A stretch of 31,215 bases of DNA from CAZYPH01 sp964649095 (lineage in GTDB: Bacteria; Bdellovibrionota; UBA1018; UBA923). The position numbers and the translations under genes are program-made. How positions within the stretch are numbered: the stretch's first letter is position 1; each line of letters starts with the position of its first letter. The notes under the pieces are model-generated. The model saw nothing but the letters and a program-made list of their open reading frames with translations. It was not told the DNA's origin and did no database searches. The stretch lies in assembly GCA_964649095.1 (NCBI GenBank), contig CAZYPH010000013.1:1-31215 (forward strand), in the 5' to 3' direction. Positions 7,539-15,454 of the stretch are shown piece after piece.

Positions 7539-8687
7539 CTACAAATTGCCTAGTAGGTCGCGAGCTACCAAGACTTTAAGCATTTCATTGGTACCGGCGC
7601 CAATTTCAATCAATTTGGCGTCGCGCATGTAACGTTCGACGGGAAACTCTTTGATATAACCGTAGCCACCTAAAATTTGTATCGCGTCTAAAGCAATTTT
7701 AGTGGCCGATCGGGCGGCTACTAATTTTACTTTGGCACCAATCGCACGTGAGGATGATGGGGTCAACGCCCCTTCGTCCCATGCTTTAGCTGCGCCGTAG
7801 GTATAGTACTTCGCTGCTTCGTATTCTGCCTGCGCGTCGGCTAGCATGCTTTGAATCATTTGCATGTCGGCGATTGGTTTGCCGAACTGTTTACGTTCGG
7901 TAGCATAACGCAGCGCTACCTCGATCGAGGCACGTGCGATGCCCAAACTAATGCCTGAAATTGTAATACGTTCGAAATCTAAATTTTTCAGCATGTGCGA
8001 AACAGAGTCACCCTCGCGGTCGACTAAGTTGGCTAACGGCACTTCGCAATTATCGAAAATCAATTCACCTGTGGGTGAGCCCCGCATGCCCATCTTTTTT
8101 AATTTTTTCCCCATACGGAAGCCCTTAAAAGATTTCTCAACAATAAATGTTGAGATGTCTTTTTTGCCGTCACCAGTGCGAGCGTACACGTAAAACAAAT
8201 CACCGACGACGGCGTTCGTTATAAACATTTTGGTGCCATTTAAAACATAATGATCGCCGCGTTTTTCAGCACGTGTGCGCATTGATAACGCATCAGAGCC
8301 GGCTTCGGGCTCTGTCATACCCATGCCGCCTAAATGTTCACCTGTAATAAGTTTAGGTAAATATTTTTGCTTTTGTTCAGCTGAGGCATTCGAGTGCAGG
8401 TTGTTCACCGTCAAATACGTATGCGCCAAAACGGAAAGCGCGGTGGCCGCATCTACAGCACCAAGTTCTTCCATCGCTATGGTTGCGGCTACACAGCCAA
8501 GACCAGCGCCGCCAAGATCTTCGTGTACGGTAAGGCCAAGTAGCCCAAGTTCTGCCATGTCACGGTATAGGGCGCGATCAAAAGACTCTTCTTCATCGCG
8601 AGCCTCAACCGTTGGGGCCAATTTTATTTGTGCGAAATCACGAACCGATTTTTGTAATAACTTTTCTTCTTCAGTAAAAAACCACAT
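7539..8687 (-). CDS. Acyl-CoA dehydrogenase, probably isovaleryl-CoA dehydrogenase type
   Basis: It is predicted to oxidise a branched acyl-CoA, most likely isovaleryl-CoA in leucine breakdown. The 382 residues cover the full acyl-CoA dehydrogenase fold, with the flavin-contact GMTEPEAGSD at 122-132. The sequence IGAGTNEM near the C-terminus has Ala364 where short/medium-chain enzymes have their catalytic Glu, whereas LDFERITIS places a Glu at 239, the position of the catalytic base in isovaleryl-CoA dehydrogenases. No carboxylase or hydratase genes of the leucine pathway are nearby. It heads a minus-strand unit with the second dehydrogenase (10-base gap) and pgi. The ATG at 8687 lacks a clear ribosome binding site; a small hairpin (8708-8722) lies in the leader. 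Confidence 0.9.
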   Translation of the reverse strand: MWFFTEEEKLLQKSVRDFAQIKLAPTVEARDEEESFDRALYRDMAELGLLGLTVHEDLGGAGLGCVAATIAMEELGAVDAATALSVLAHTYLTVNNLHSNASAEQKQKYLPKLITGEHLGGMGMTEPEAGSDALSMRTRAEKRGDHYVLNGTKMFITNAVVGDLFYVYARTGDGKKDISTFIVEKSFKGFRMGKKLKKMGMRGSPTGELIFDNCEVPLANLVDREGDSVSHMLKNLDFERITISGISLGIARASIEVALRYATERKQFGKPIADMQMIQSMLADAQAEYEAAKYYTYGAAKAWDEGALTPSSSRAIGAKVKLVAARSATKIALDAIQILGGYGYIKEFPVERYMRDAKLIEIGAGTNEMLKVLVARDLLGNL

Positions 8688-8824
8688 GAAGCGAGCTTAA
8701 GCTTTCGAGGCAATCGTTGCCTAGTCTTAATTTTATCTCTGAGCTCAAGTACTTTGCTTGCGGTAGTCGTGATTCTAGTGGTATTTTTAAGCGTAAGATC
8801 CCATAGGGCACAGGGGGCGTTGTC

Positions 8825-10735
8825 GTGCATTTTTCATCACAAAATTTTTCACCAAATTCTAACTCCAATCTGCATAACGCTGTGCATCTTTTTTTTAATT
8901 ATTGGGAATACAAGCCCCAACAATTTGAGAGCAAACTGCAAGAGCTTGTACGTGCCGATATTGGTGCAGTGGCGGTGTTTGTGCCATGGGCCCAGGTGGA
9001 GACCGATATCCACCACTTGTTAAAACGGTTTTTAAAGAGCGCGTATGCCGCACGCATCAAAGTGCGTTTATTTGTTATGCCAGAACTTGGGGTGAGTTAT
9101 CCGAATGCTGGTGTTCCGAAAGATGTTTTGTTGCGTACAAATCAACTAGCAACCGATCGTTTGGGGCAAGTGATTTATAATCATGTGGCACCCAACATTT
9201 TTGCGATGCCGAGTTTTGCATCGACCGAAGTGTTAAAACGTTTTGGCAGTTTTTTAATAAAAGTGGGCTCTATTTTAGCTGAAGTGTTTCACGAAGTTTC
9301 AACCCATGATTTTTGCGAAGTTGTCGTGAGTAATTCGTTTTTTAATTATTATCGCAATCATGGTTTGAAGTGGATGGAGCATGGCGACTACTCTGCCGTT
9401 CAAGTGATGGCGTTTCGTGATTTTTTAGAGCGTGAGTACCCCACAAATGCCAACACAGCGGATGTTGAGCATTTTAAAATGCAGCTTTACGAAACCTATA
9501 ATCGCCACCGATTTAGTTCTCATGTAGAGTCGCTGCTGCGCGAAAAGACAGAGATGGTTTTTAATCGCAAGCACTCTAGTGTGCGCGGAGAGCAGTGTGA
9601 TGTTTCTCATCCAGAGTGTGATCCGGCGTCGACGTACAATAGTATTTTGACAGAAGTATTAAATCTCAAACCTAGTTTGCCGCGTTTTTACGCGTCGATT
9701 GTCGAGAGCGCCTATCGCGATGAAAAAATTTTTCTTAGTAGCGGCGGTGTGTTTCGGCGATTCTCTGATCAGGAAAAAAATTTTTTGATGTTAGCCGCCT
9801 TGGTGCATTCGGGATCGTTATTGATCGTGCACGAAGATTTTTTGCGTACGTCGCTTTTATTCCAAAGAAAACTACAATCCGTAGTGCAATTTTTGGGTGC
9901 TAACGGCATGCACAAACAGCGTGAGGTCGCCTACATTGCAGCTTCTAAATTTGCGATGGAAGAAAAGGCCTTTACCACTCTTACAGCTTTGGCGCCTGAT
10001 GTGGTTACTGTATCAACCTTTCAACAAGCGATGCGCGATGTATTAGGTGCGGCCCGCTTGAAGGGTGAGCGTTTGGTGTTTATTGATCCGAAAACGATTG
10101 TACGTACCCAAGAGCTGCATCAGGCTTTGCAATGGGCCCAGCAAGGTAAAGTCGTAGCATTGCCGGCGCCATTAACGACTAGTGTTGCCAACTATCCCAA
10201 AGAAGTGCAGGTAGCCTTACAAAAATTTAAAAAACAAAAGACGGCCTTAAAATTAAATTTAGGCACCAGCTATGAAGTGATTGATCATGAGTTGGGGCAG
10301 TTGGTGATTTATGATCCACAAATTTTTTGGTCGTCACTGGATAAAACCGATCACGAGATGCACGGCATCCGCCAATTCATACAGGCGTTGTTAGGGTTGG
10401 CAGAAGTTAAACCGGTGTGCTCGGTGAGTGATCCACGTGTGCAGGTTGTGAGTTTTTTGCAAGAGAGCAATGCACAGTCGCGTGTGTTGTTTTTGATGAA
10501 TCCGCATCCGCTAGAAATTGATGCCAAACTTTCGTTTCATAATACCGTTGCCCTGGCATCGTTGCCCAGTGCTGGCAGTAGCGGCATGACCCCGGTTCTA
10601 GGCACAACGTTTGATGTCAAAGTTCCAGCGTTGGGTGTGTTGTCAGTGCAAATGGCCGAACCAAGTCAATCCGAGATCGGGGTAGAAGAACGTGCAACAC
10701 GTATCCGACAAAGAGAGGTTACGCAGTGGACGTAA
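8825..10735 (+). CDS. Putative glycoside-hydrolase-like protein (GH42-type architecture), possibly non-catalytic
   Basis: The 636-residue protein starts with GTG at 8825 behind AGGGGG and has no signal peptide. Its layout resembles GH42 beta-galactosidases: an N-terminal barrel-like part (FFNYWEYKPQQF, then IGAVAVFVPWAQVETD, then VRLFVMPELGVSYPNAGVP), a middle domain, and a C-terminal beta-sandwich-like segment with VLFLMNPHPLEI and ending VPALGVLSVQM, where GH42 enzymes have a similar small domain. The strand that should carry the acid/base Asn-Glu reads VVVSNSFFNYY (about residues 165-175), with Ser instead of Glu. It may therefore be inactive or belong to another barrel family. It overlaps the next gene by 10 bases, implying a joint job. 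Family assignment is by eye and tentative. Confidence 0.5.
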   Translation: MHFSSQNFSPNSNSNLHNAVHLFFNYWEYKPQQFESKLQELVRADIGAVAVFVPWAQVETDIHHLLKRFLKSAYAARIKVRLFVMPELGVSYPNAGVPKDVLLRTNQLATDRLGQVIYNHVAPNIFAMPSFASTEVLKRFGSFLIKVGSILAEVFHEVSTHDFCEVVVSNSFFNYYRNHGLKWMEHGDYSAVQVMAFRDFLEREYPTNANTADVEHFKMQLYETYNRHRFSSHVESLLREKTEMVFNRKHSSVRGEQCDVSHPECDPASTYNSILTEVLNLKPSLPRFYASIVESAYRDEKIFLSSGGVFRRFSDQEKNFLMLAALVHSGSLLIVHEDFLRTSLLFQRKLQSVVQFLGANGMHKQREVAYIAASKFAMEEKAFTTLTALAPDVVTVSTFQQAMRDVLGAARLKGERLVFIDPKTIVRTQELHQALQWAQQGKVVALPAPLTTSVANYPKEVQVALQKFKKQKTALKLNLGTSYEVIDHELGQLVIYDPQIFWSSLDKTDHEMHGIRQFIQALLGLAEVKPVCSVSDPRVQVVSFLQESNAQSRVLFLMNPHPLEIDAKLSFHNTVALASLPSAGSSGMTPVLGTTFDVKVPALGVLSVQMAEPSQSEIGVEERATRIRQREVTQWT

Positions 10736-11664
10736 AACATGATTGGAAAATTTTAAACGAGGTTTTATTTCAAGTACACCAACACACGCCACTAGCGGGC
10801 TCTGTTGATGAAAGCGGTGGGGTGTCGTCGTGTTTGTTTTTGATCAGTCAAAATAATCTCGTAATTGATGGCGTTGTTTCGAATGGTAGGGCCTTCAATG
10901 CTGAAGATGTCGGTATGCATTTGCAGTCGAATCTTAAGAAAGATAAGTACGATGATTTAGCGCACAAGTATCAGGTAGATCAGACCGTAATTGTTCAAAA
11001 GGGTGTCATTGATCAGTACTTGGGTGAGGCGTCGATGTTGGGTACGAATTACTTCCAGCAGCTTCAGTTGTTGCGTACCAAGTTGTTGTCACAAATGGGT
11101 AAACGCCGGGGCGAGTTTATTGTTTCAAAGCGCCACTTTTTGATTGAATTGTTTACGTCGAGTTTACGTCGGCTTTTACCAAAAAAGTTTAACGTATTGG
11201 TGTTGTTAGATACCCGTTCGCGCCTGTCACCTAGTACGCACCCAGGTGAATTAAAAACGCTCTTGATGGTTTTTAACAATGGTGATTTGGAGCAGTTTTT
11301 TGAACCAGATTTTTCATCGTTGAATGAAAGCCGCGTGCGCAACTGGCGTCAGGAGTTTAAGGCGGTCGGTGACTATCTTGAAAATCGCTATATTTTGCCG
11401 TGTTACGCTCTGTTTATGTACGAGGAAGATTTTAAAGACTTATTAAAAGATCCGCCGATAGAGCCGGTTAATACTGAAAAACGCCCAAATCTTAGACAGT
11501 CTAGCCGCAGAGGGCTTGTCCGTCAGAAAGTACGGCGTGTTTGGGAGCACGTGCGCCAGAATCAAGCCCAAGTGTACCCAAAATCGCCCTTAGTAGCCTC
11601 TTGGTTTTGGATGCAGTCGTTGACCCCGACCATGTTTCGACGTGCTTCGCGTCCGCCGGTGTGA
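10726..11664 (+). CDS. Conserved-looking protein of unknown function, coupled to the GH-like gene
   Basis: I do not recognise this 312-residue protein. It starts with GTG at 10726, inside the last codons of the upstream gene (10-base overlap) and behind AGAGAGG, so translation is probably coupled. There is no signal peptide or membrane segment. The first 240 residues look globular, with alternating strands and helices (SSCLFLISQNNLVIDGVV, later FNVLVLLDTRSRL and LKTLLMVFNNGDLEQFF). The C-terminal 60 residues are strongly basic (RQSSRRGLVRQKVRR), suggesting a nucleic-acid or membrane-surface contact or a flexible tail. The gene ends 14 bases before rlmN. Codon usage and strand match its neighbours, so it is a real gene rather than a chance frame. 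Confidence 0.7.
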   Translation: MDVKHDWKILNEVLFQVHQHTPLAGSVDESGGVSSCLFLISQNNLVIDGVVSNGRAFNAEDVGMHLQSNLKKDKYDDLAHKYQVDQTVIVQKGVIDQYLGEASMLGTNYFQQLQLLRTKLLSQMGKRRGEFIVSKRHFLIELFTSSLRRLLPKKFNVLVLLDTRSRLSPSTHPGELKTLLMVFNNGDLEQFFEPDFSSLNESRVRNWRQEFKAVGDYLENRYILPCYALFMYEEDFKDLLKDPPIEPVNTEKRPNLRQSSRRGLVRQKVRRVWEHVRQNQAQVYPKSPLVASWFWMQSLTPTMFRRASRPPV

Positions 11665-11678
11665 TAAATTCCACCGGT

Positions 11679-12827
11679 ATGCATACTTTGAATCCGTTAG
11701 GTTCTGATCCGAAATCCCATTCCGATGTCGCTGTTTTTACGACAGATATTGAGAAGGTCACTGTAGCGCCCATTTCTGAAAAAAAACGTGCCCTGACTTC
11801 GATGCGTGTGGCCGATCTGATTGAAGAGTTTCAGCGTATTGGGTTGCCAGAAAAAAAATCAAAGTACCACGCAAAACAAGTGTTTCAGTGGGTGTACCAA
11901 CGCAAGGTGACGAGTTTTGACGACATGACCGATCTTTCAAAAGTGCTGCGTCAGCATTTGAAAGACCATTTTGAATTACATCGCCCACTGCGGGTCGAGC
12001 AGCAGCGATCGATGGACGGCACGCAGAAATTTTTATGGAAGCTAGCTGACGGTCAGACCATTGAAAGTGTTCTGATTCCTGCCGAAGACCGCATGACGAT
12101 TTGTATCAGCTCGCAAGTGGGCTGTGCGATGGGGTGCAAGTTTTGTTTAACGGGCACGATGGGTTTAATTCGTAATCTTGAAGTGCATGAAATTGTCGAT
12201 CAAGTTTTAGATCTATCGCGTGATGCTAATATAACAAATATTGTATATATGGGCATGGGTGAGCCACTACACAATCTCGAAAATGTGGCCCGCTCGGTAG
12301 AAATTCTTTTGAATCAAGATGGTCTCAATTTTTCGAAAAGAAAAATTACGATTTCAACCTCGGGCCTTGTGCAACAGATTCGTAAAATGAATGAACGTTT
12401 AATTGGACCCAATCGCGTGAATTTGGCGATTTCATTAAATGGTTCTTTCGATGAGCAACGTGAGTCGGTGATGCCTATTAACAAGGCCTTCAATCTAGAA
12501 AAATTAATGGCGGCGTGTGCTGATTTTGAGCTTGAACCGCATCGACGCATTACGTTTGAATACGTCGTTTTAAAAGACGTCAACGACACGATAGACGACG
12601 CCAAGCGCGTCATACGGTTGTTAAAAGATATTCCGTCTAAGGTAAATTTGATTCCTTACAATCCGCATCATGGCAGCCCTTACCAACGGCCTGATGATGA
12701 TCGTGTTGAAGAGTTGCACCAATACTTTCTATCGCACAACGTATCGGCCATGATTCGGCATTCCCGTGGGCGTGATATTTTAGCCGCATGTGGGCAGTTA
12801 AAAAGCAAAGATGACGCCGCTCAGTAG
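11679..12827 (+). CDS. rlmN: Dual-specificity RNA methyltransferase RlmN
   Basis: RlmN is a radical SAM enzyme that methylates C2 of A2503 in 23S rRNA and A37 of some tRNAs. The radical SAM cluster motif is GCAMGCKFC (C-x3-C-x2-C). The two mechanistic cysteines are also present: one in MTICISSQVG just before the cluster and one in ILAACGQL near the C-terminus. NIVYMGMGEPLHNLEN and ISLNGSFDEQRESVMPI are standard family blocks. The ATG at 11679 gives 382 residues, a usual length, 14 bases after the previous stop; the frame stays open to a TTG at 11541, but that would overlap the previous gene deeply. An internal ATG at 11802, directly before the conserved N-terminal domain, is an alternative. 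Its 3' end overlaps the convergent radical SAM gene by 7 bases, leaving no room for a normal terminator. Confidence 0.95.
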   Translation: MHTLNPLGSDPKSHSDVAVFTTDIEKVTVAPISEKKRALTSMRVADLIEEFQRIGLPEKKSKYHAKQVFQWVYQRKVTSFDDMTDLSKVLRQHLKDHFELHRPLRVEQQRSMDGTQKFLWKLADGQTIESVLIPAEDRMTICISSQVGCAMGCKFCLTGTMGLIRNLEVHEIVDQVLDLSRDANITNIVYMGMGEPLHNLENVARSVEILLNQDGLNFSKRKITISTSGLVQQIRKMNERLIGPNRVNLAISLNGSFDEQRESVMPINKAFNLEKLMAACADFELEPHRRITFEYVVLKDVNDTIDDAKRVIRLLKDIPSKVNLIPYNPHHGSPYQRPDDDRVEELHQYFLSHNVSAMIRHSRGRDILAACGQLKSKDDAAQ

Positions 12828-13774
12828 GCATGACCTTGACGTGATTGGCGCGACTCAAATGCCGCTTTGAGCGCGTTGAGCGGGGTAAATCGGTCTGACG
12901 CCCAATGTGGCGCAACTAATTCATCGGGGTGCGACGACAGTGCGTGTGTGCGTTCCACGTGAATGTCAGGTGACAGGTGCTCTAAAAAAGCTATAGCGAT
13001 TTCGTTATATTCATTGATGGAATACGTGTGGAAAGGCGCTACAGCATAACGAGTGGCTAACACGGTATCTTTTAAAATCATGAGCTGGTGGATTTTGACG
13101 CCGTGTACTCCGAGATCATTTAATCGTTTTGCAGCATCAATAGCGGTTTCTACCGTGTCGCCAGGGGCGCCGAACATGAGATGCACAGCGACGTTGATAT
13201 TTTTAAATTTTAAAGCACGTTGCACGCCGTCAATCCCCTCTGCTGCCGTATGCCCGCGGTCGTAAAATATCAAAGCGTCTTCGCGGAACGATTGCAGCCC
13301 CAACTCTAAACTAATCAAACGATTGGGGTGACCATAGCTGTCGATAAGCGCCAGAGCTTCATTGGGAATACAGTCCGGACGTGTACCAATACACAAACCA
13401 ACAATATCGGGGTAATTTAGTGCAGCGTCATACACTTGTTGCAGATACGCCAACGGCCCATAAGTATTCGTGAACGATTGAAAATAAGCTAAAAACTTGT
13501 GTGCACGAAAGCGGGCCTTTATGCCCGGGATACTAGCCGCAATTTGATCTTGAATAGAAGAGAACGCACGTTCGGCCGAGAAGAAGCTAGACGACCCACG
13601 TTCGTCACAAAACGCACAGCCCTTATCGCCTCGCGTGCCATCTCGAGTTGGGCAGGTAAACCCCGCAGAGACGGTAACCTTGTAAACTTTTTCGCCAAAA
13701 CGTTGGGTCAAAAAATCGTTGAAGCTATACCAGTAACCGTTTTTCTTAAATTTATCGTGATAAGGAGTGTGCAT
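12821..13774 (-). CDS. Radical SAM protein of the YhcC/YtqA family (TIGR01212)
   Basis: The 317-residue protein has the atypical spaced cluster motif of this family, C41-x11-C53-x2-C56 within FTCPTRDGTRGDKGCAFC. Other family blocks are FLAYFQSFTNTYGP, GLCIGTRPDCIP, ISLELGLQS, HLMFGAPGDT and VKIHQLMILKDT. The B. subtilis member YtqA has been linked to wobble-uridine side-chain modification of tRNA (MnmL); E. coli YhcC is less clear. The cited role is from memory of the family and is not proved here. The ATG at 13774 lies inside the last 23 bases of the amidase gene, with GGA about 12 bases upstream, so it is the last gene of the mreC operon. Its 3' end overlaps rlmN, so two radical SAM RNA-modification-type genes converge. 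Confidence 0.9.
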   Translation of the reverse strand: MHTPYHDKFKKNGYWYSFNDFLTQRFGEKVYKVTVSAGFTCPTRDGTRGDKGCAFCDERGSSSFFSAERAFSSIQDQIAASIPGIKARFRAHKFLAYFQSFTNTYGPLAYLQQVYDAALNYPDIVGLCIGTRPDCIPNEALALIDSYGHPNRLISLELGLQSFREDALIFYDRGHTAAEGIDGVQRALKFKNINVAVHLMFGAPGDTVETAIDAAKRLNDLGVHGVKIHQLMILKDTVLATRYAVAPFHTYSINEYNEIAIAFLEHLSPDIHVERTHALSSHPDELVAPHWASDRFTPLNALKAAFESRQSRQGHAY

Positions 13775-15092
13775 AGTTTAAAATTCCAGTACGCACTCCT
13801 CGTACCACATCTTGGAGCCTGCAGGGGTAGTGAATTTCACGACCTTCGACAACTTGTTGGCAATCGTTTCGAGCTAACCGCATAAAATCAGGTCGATAAT
13901 CGTAAAATAGGGCTTCGATATAAGCCTGCGCACCCACTAAATTTTTTCTATTTAGGGCCAAGTTGCGGGCATAAACACCGTTTGAGACTTTTATGGCGTG
14001 GTGGTCGGTCGACGATGTGCGCACCGGTACATGGGCTTCAGCCGCAATACCGTGTACGACAGCAGAAGTTAAGCGCATCGAACGATCAAATCGGGTTAGA
14101 TTCAGTGCGGTTTGAATAGCCTCAAACCGCTGTTCGCGAGTGGAGACTTCACCGGGCATAAGATTGCCCGATACAAATCCACGTACTTGTTGCAACGAAT
14201 CTTGGAGCCTTGAGCTGGCAGAGTCAAAATGCAAAACAATAGTGATATCGGGGCGGGTAGTTGTGATCAGGCGAGCGCGTTCCATTAAATCGTTTCGAAA
14301 AATGAAATAATAATTGCGGCGACCTTCTTGATAGAACTGCTGTAGGCTTGGGGCCTGAAGTAATCGATCGCCTGACAGTCTGCGTAGCAGCGTGTCGAAC
14401 CAAGGCGCGTCGGTAGATTCGGCCATCTCGATATGCGCGTACGGGCGTAGATCGAACGTATGGTAGTCGTCTGAAGAAACTGGGAGCTCGGCTTCGTGGG
14501 TAAGGCTCACAATGGCGCCTAGGGCTGTGAGTTCGGTTTTTAATAAAAGGCACGTCCACAATGCAAGCGTGCCTTCAGATACGTAGTGTTGGCCATGGCG
14601 CAGATATTTGCCTGTGCGTCGATCCCACTCGGCACCACCCATATGGCCCGGATCTAAAACAATACGCATATTCTGTAAGGCGCCGGATCGGTGTGTCGGT
14701 AGGGTGAAGTTGAGTGCAGTACTGGGCAATACCGTTGGTAGGGATGCTTCGGTAGTTAGAGGGACAAAAAAATCTAAGATTTGTTTTTGATCGCGGTCTC
14801 TATAAATTTTTAAAGTTTGATTTTCTATCCGCATGTACGGCGCCAACAACCGCGCCGGATCAATAGTACGTAAAGCCATTTCAAGTTGGGTTTGCGAAAC
14901 CTGATCGTGAAATGGGCGCAGGCGACTGTCGTAGTCTGTTTGATCAAGTTGGCCGATGGCCGATAAAAAACTTTGTAAATTATCGTACCGTTCAAGTGGC
15001 GCTGTTTGGCCTTCAACGCCAAAACAAACGCAAAGTAGCAAAAAAAAGGTCGGGAATAATACTGCCGTTTGACTGCGGATTATTCTATGCAT
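13752..15092 (-). CDS. Periplasmic N-acetylmuramoyl-L-alanine amidase (Amidase_3 type)
   Basis: It is predicted to cut the bond between muramic acid and the stem peptide in the periplasm. The ATG at 15092 gives 446 residues; a TTG at 15104 would add four. A signal peptide is clear (basic start, hydrophobic about 9-25, cleavage near GVEGQ). An N-terminal helical region of about 110 residues precedes the catalytic domain. Zinc-ligand candidates are His150 in IVLDPGHMGG, Glu173 in SEGTLALW, and the His of ITIVLHFDS (about residue 290). The catalytic domain has a long insertion (WFDTLLRRLSGDRL to RNDLMERARL) relative to short family members, perhaps regulatory. The expected C-terminal catalytic Glu is less obvious; YIEALFYD is the best candidate. 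It follows the lipoprotein in the mreC operon and overlaps the next gene by 23 bases. Confidence 0.85.
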   Translation of the reverse strand: MHRIIRSQTAVLFPTFFLLLCVCFGVEGQTAPLERYDNLQSFLSAIGQLDQTDYDSRLRPFHDQVSQTQLEMALRTIDPARLLAPYMRIENQTLKIYRDRDQKQILDFFVPLTTEASLPTVLPSTALNFTLPTHRSGALQNMRIVLDPGHMGGAEWDRRTGKYLRHGQHYVSEGTLALWTCLLLKTELTALGAIVSLTHEAELPVSSDDYHTFDLRPYAHIEMAESTDAPWFDTLLRRLSGDRLLQAPSLQQFYQEGRRNYYFIFRNDLMERARLITTTRPDITIVLHFDSASSRLQDSLQQVRGFVSGNLMPGEVSTREQRFEAIQTALNLTRFDRSMRLTSAVVHGIAAEAHVPVRTSSTDHHAIKVSNGVYARNLALNRKNLVGAQAYIEALFYDYRPDFMRLARNDCQQVVEGREIHYPCRLQDVVRGVRTGILNYAHSLSR

Positions 15093-15115
15093 TGCACCAA
15101 TCAATTAATCTAATA

Positions 15116-15445
15116 CTAAGGTTGCACAGCTTTCTTTTTTCTTGGCAACGACTTCGATTGCCTGTTGGCCGTGGTAGTTTTGCTCGCGGTTCTGTTGGCT
15201 TCAATACTTTGTTGTAGCGCCACAGTAGCGTTGCCTACTCTAGTAAGATGGCCTTTGATTTGGGTGAGTTCAAAATTTAATTTTTTATTTTCGGTCTCTA
15301 GTGCGGTGATTTTTTTCTGCGCATCGGCAACTTTAGTGTCGAGGTCAATAATCTTATTCTGCATCTCCGTATCGGCTTTACAGGCACTAATAAAAGCCAT
15401 GAGTATTACGACAATATATAGACGAAGTTTAATATATTTTTGCAT
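15116..15445 (-). CDS. Small coiled-coil lipoprotein
   Basis: The 109-residue product has a basic start, a hydrophobic stretch and a lipobox FISAC with Cys22 as the lipidated residue, giving an 88-residue mature lipoprotein. Residues about 28-85 show a heptad-like pattern rich in Lys, Glu, Leu and Ile (KIIDLDTKVADAQKKITALE and onward), so a coiled coil is likely, as in Lpp-type or septal lipoproteins. The tail is Thr/Lys-rich and ends in a basic SLPRKKKAVQP, which might contact peptidoglycan or another anionic partner. The gene sits 9 bases after rodA and just before the amidase, which suggests a role in the same envelope process, for example as an amidase partner; that role is inference. No strong ribosome binding site is seen. 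Confidence 0.82.
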   Translation of the reverse strand: MQKYIKLRLYIVVILMAFISACKADTEMQNKIIDLDTKVADAQKKITALETENKKLNFELTQIKGHLTRVGNATVALQQSIEANRTASKTTTANRQSKSLPRKKKAVQP

Positions 15446-15454
15446 AATCGACCG

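Noticed and set aside
8275..8700. Plus-strand open frame of 141 codons antisense to the isovaleryl-type dehydrogenase
   Set aside because: The opposite strand encodes a complete, well-conserved acyl-CoA dehydrogenase; this frame is Ser/Ala/Pro-rich antisense.
8708..8722. Hairpin with AGGCAA / TTGCCT arms in the dehydrogenase leader
   Set aside because: A 6-bp stem with a 3-base loop and no T-tract or masked start; too weak to call a terminator or switch.
8624..8868. Short minus-strand frames upstream of the dehydrogenase
   Set aside because: They overlap the dehydrogenase start and the divergent GH-like gene and show no ribosome binding site or recognisable sequence.
11541..11678. N-terminal extension of RlmN to a TTG at 11541
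   Set aside because: It would overlap the preceding gene by 124 bases and give a 428-residue protein, longer than the family; the ATG at 11679 fits the operon spacing.
13499..13885. Plus-strand open frame of 128 codons across the radical SAM/amidase junction
   Set aside because: It is antisense to two well-supported genes and has no family resemblance.
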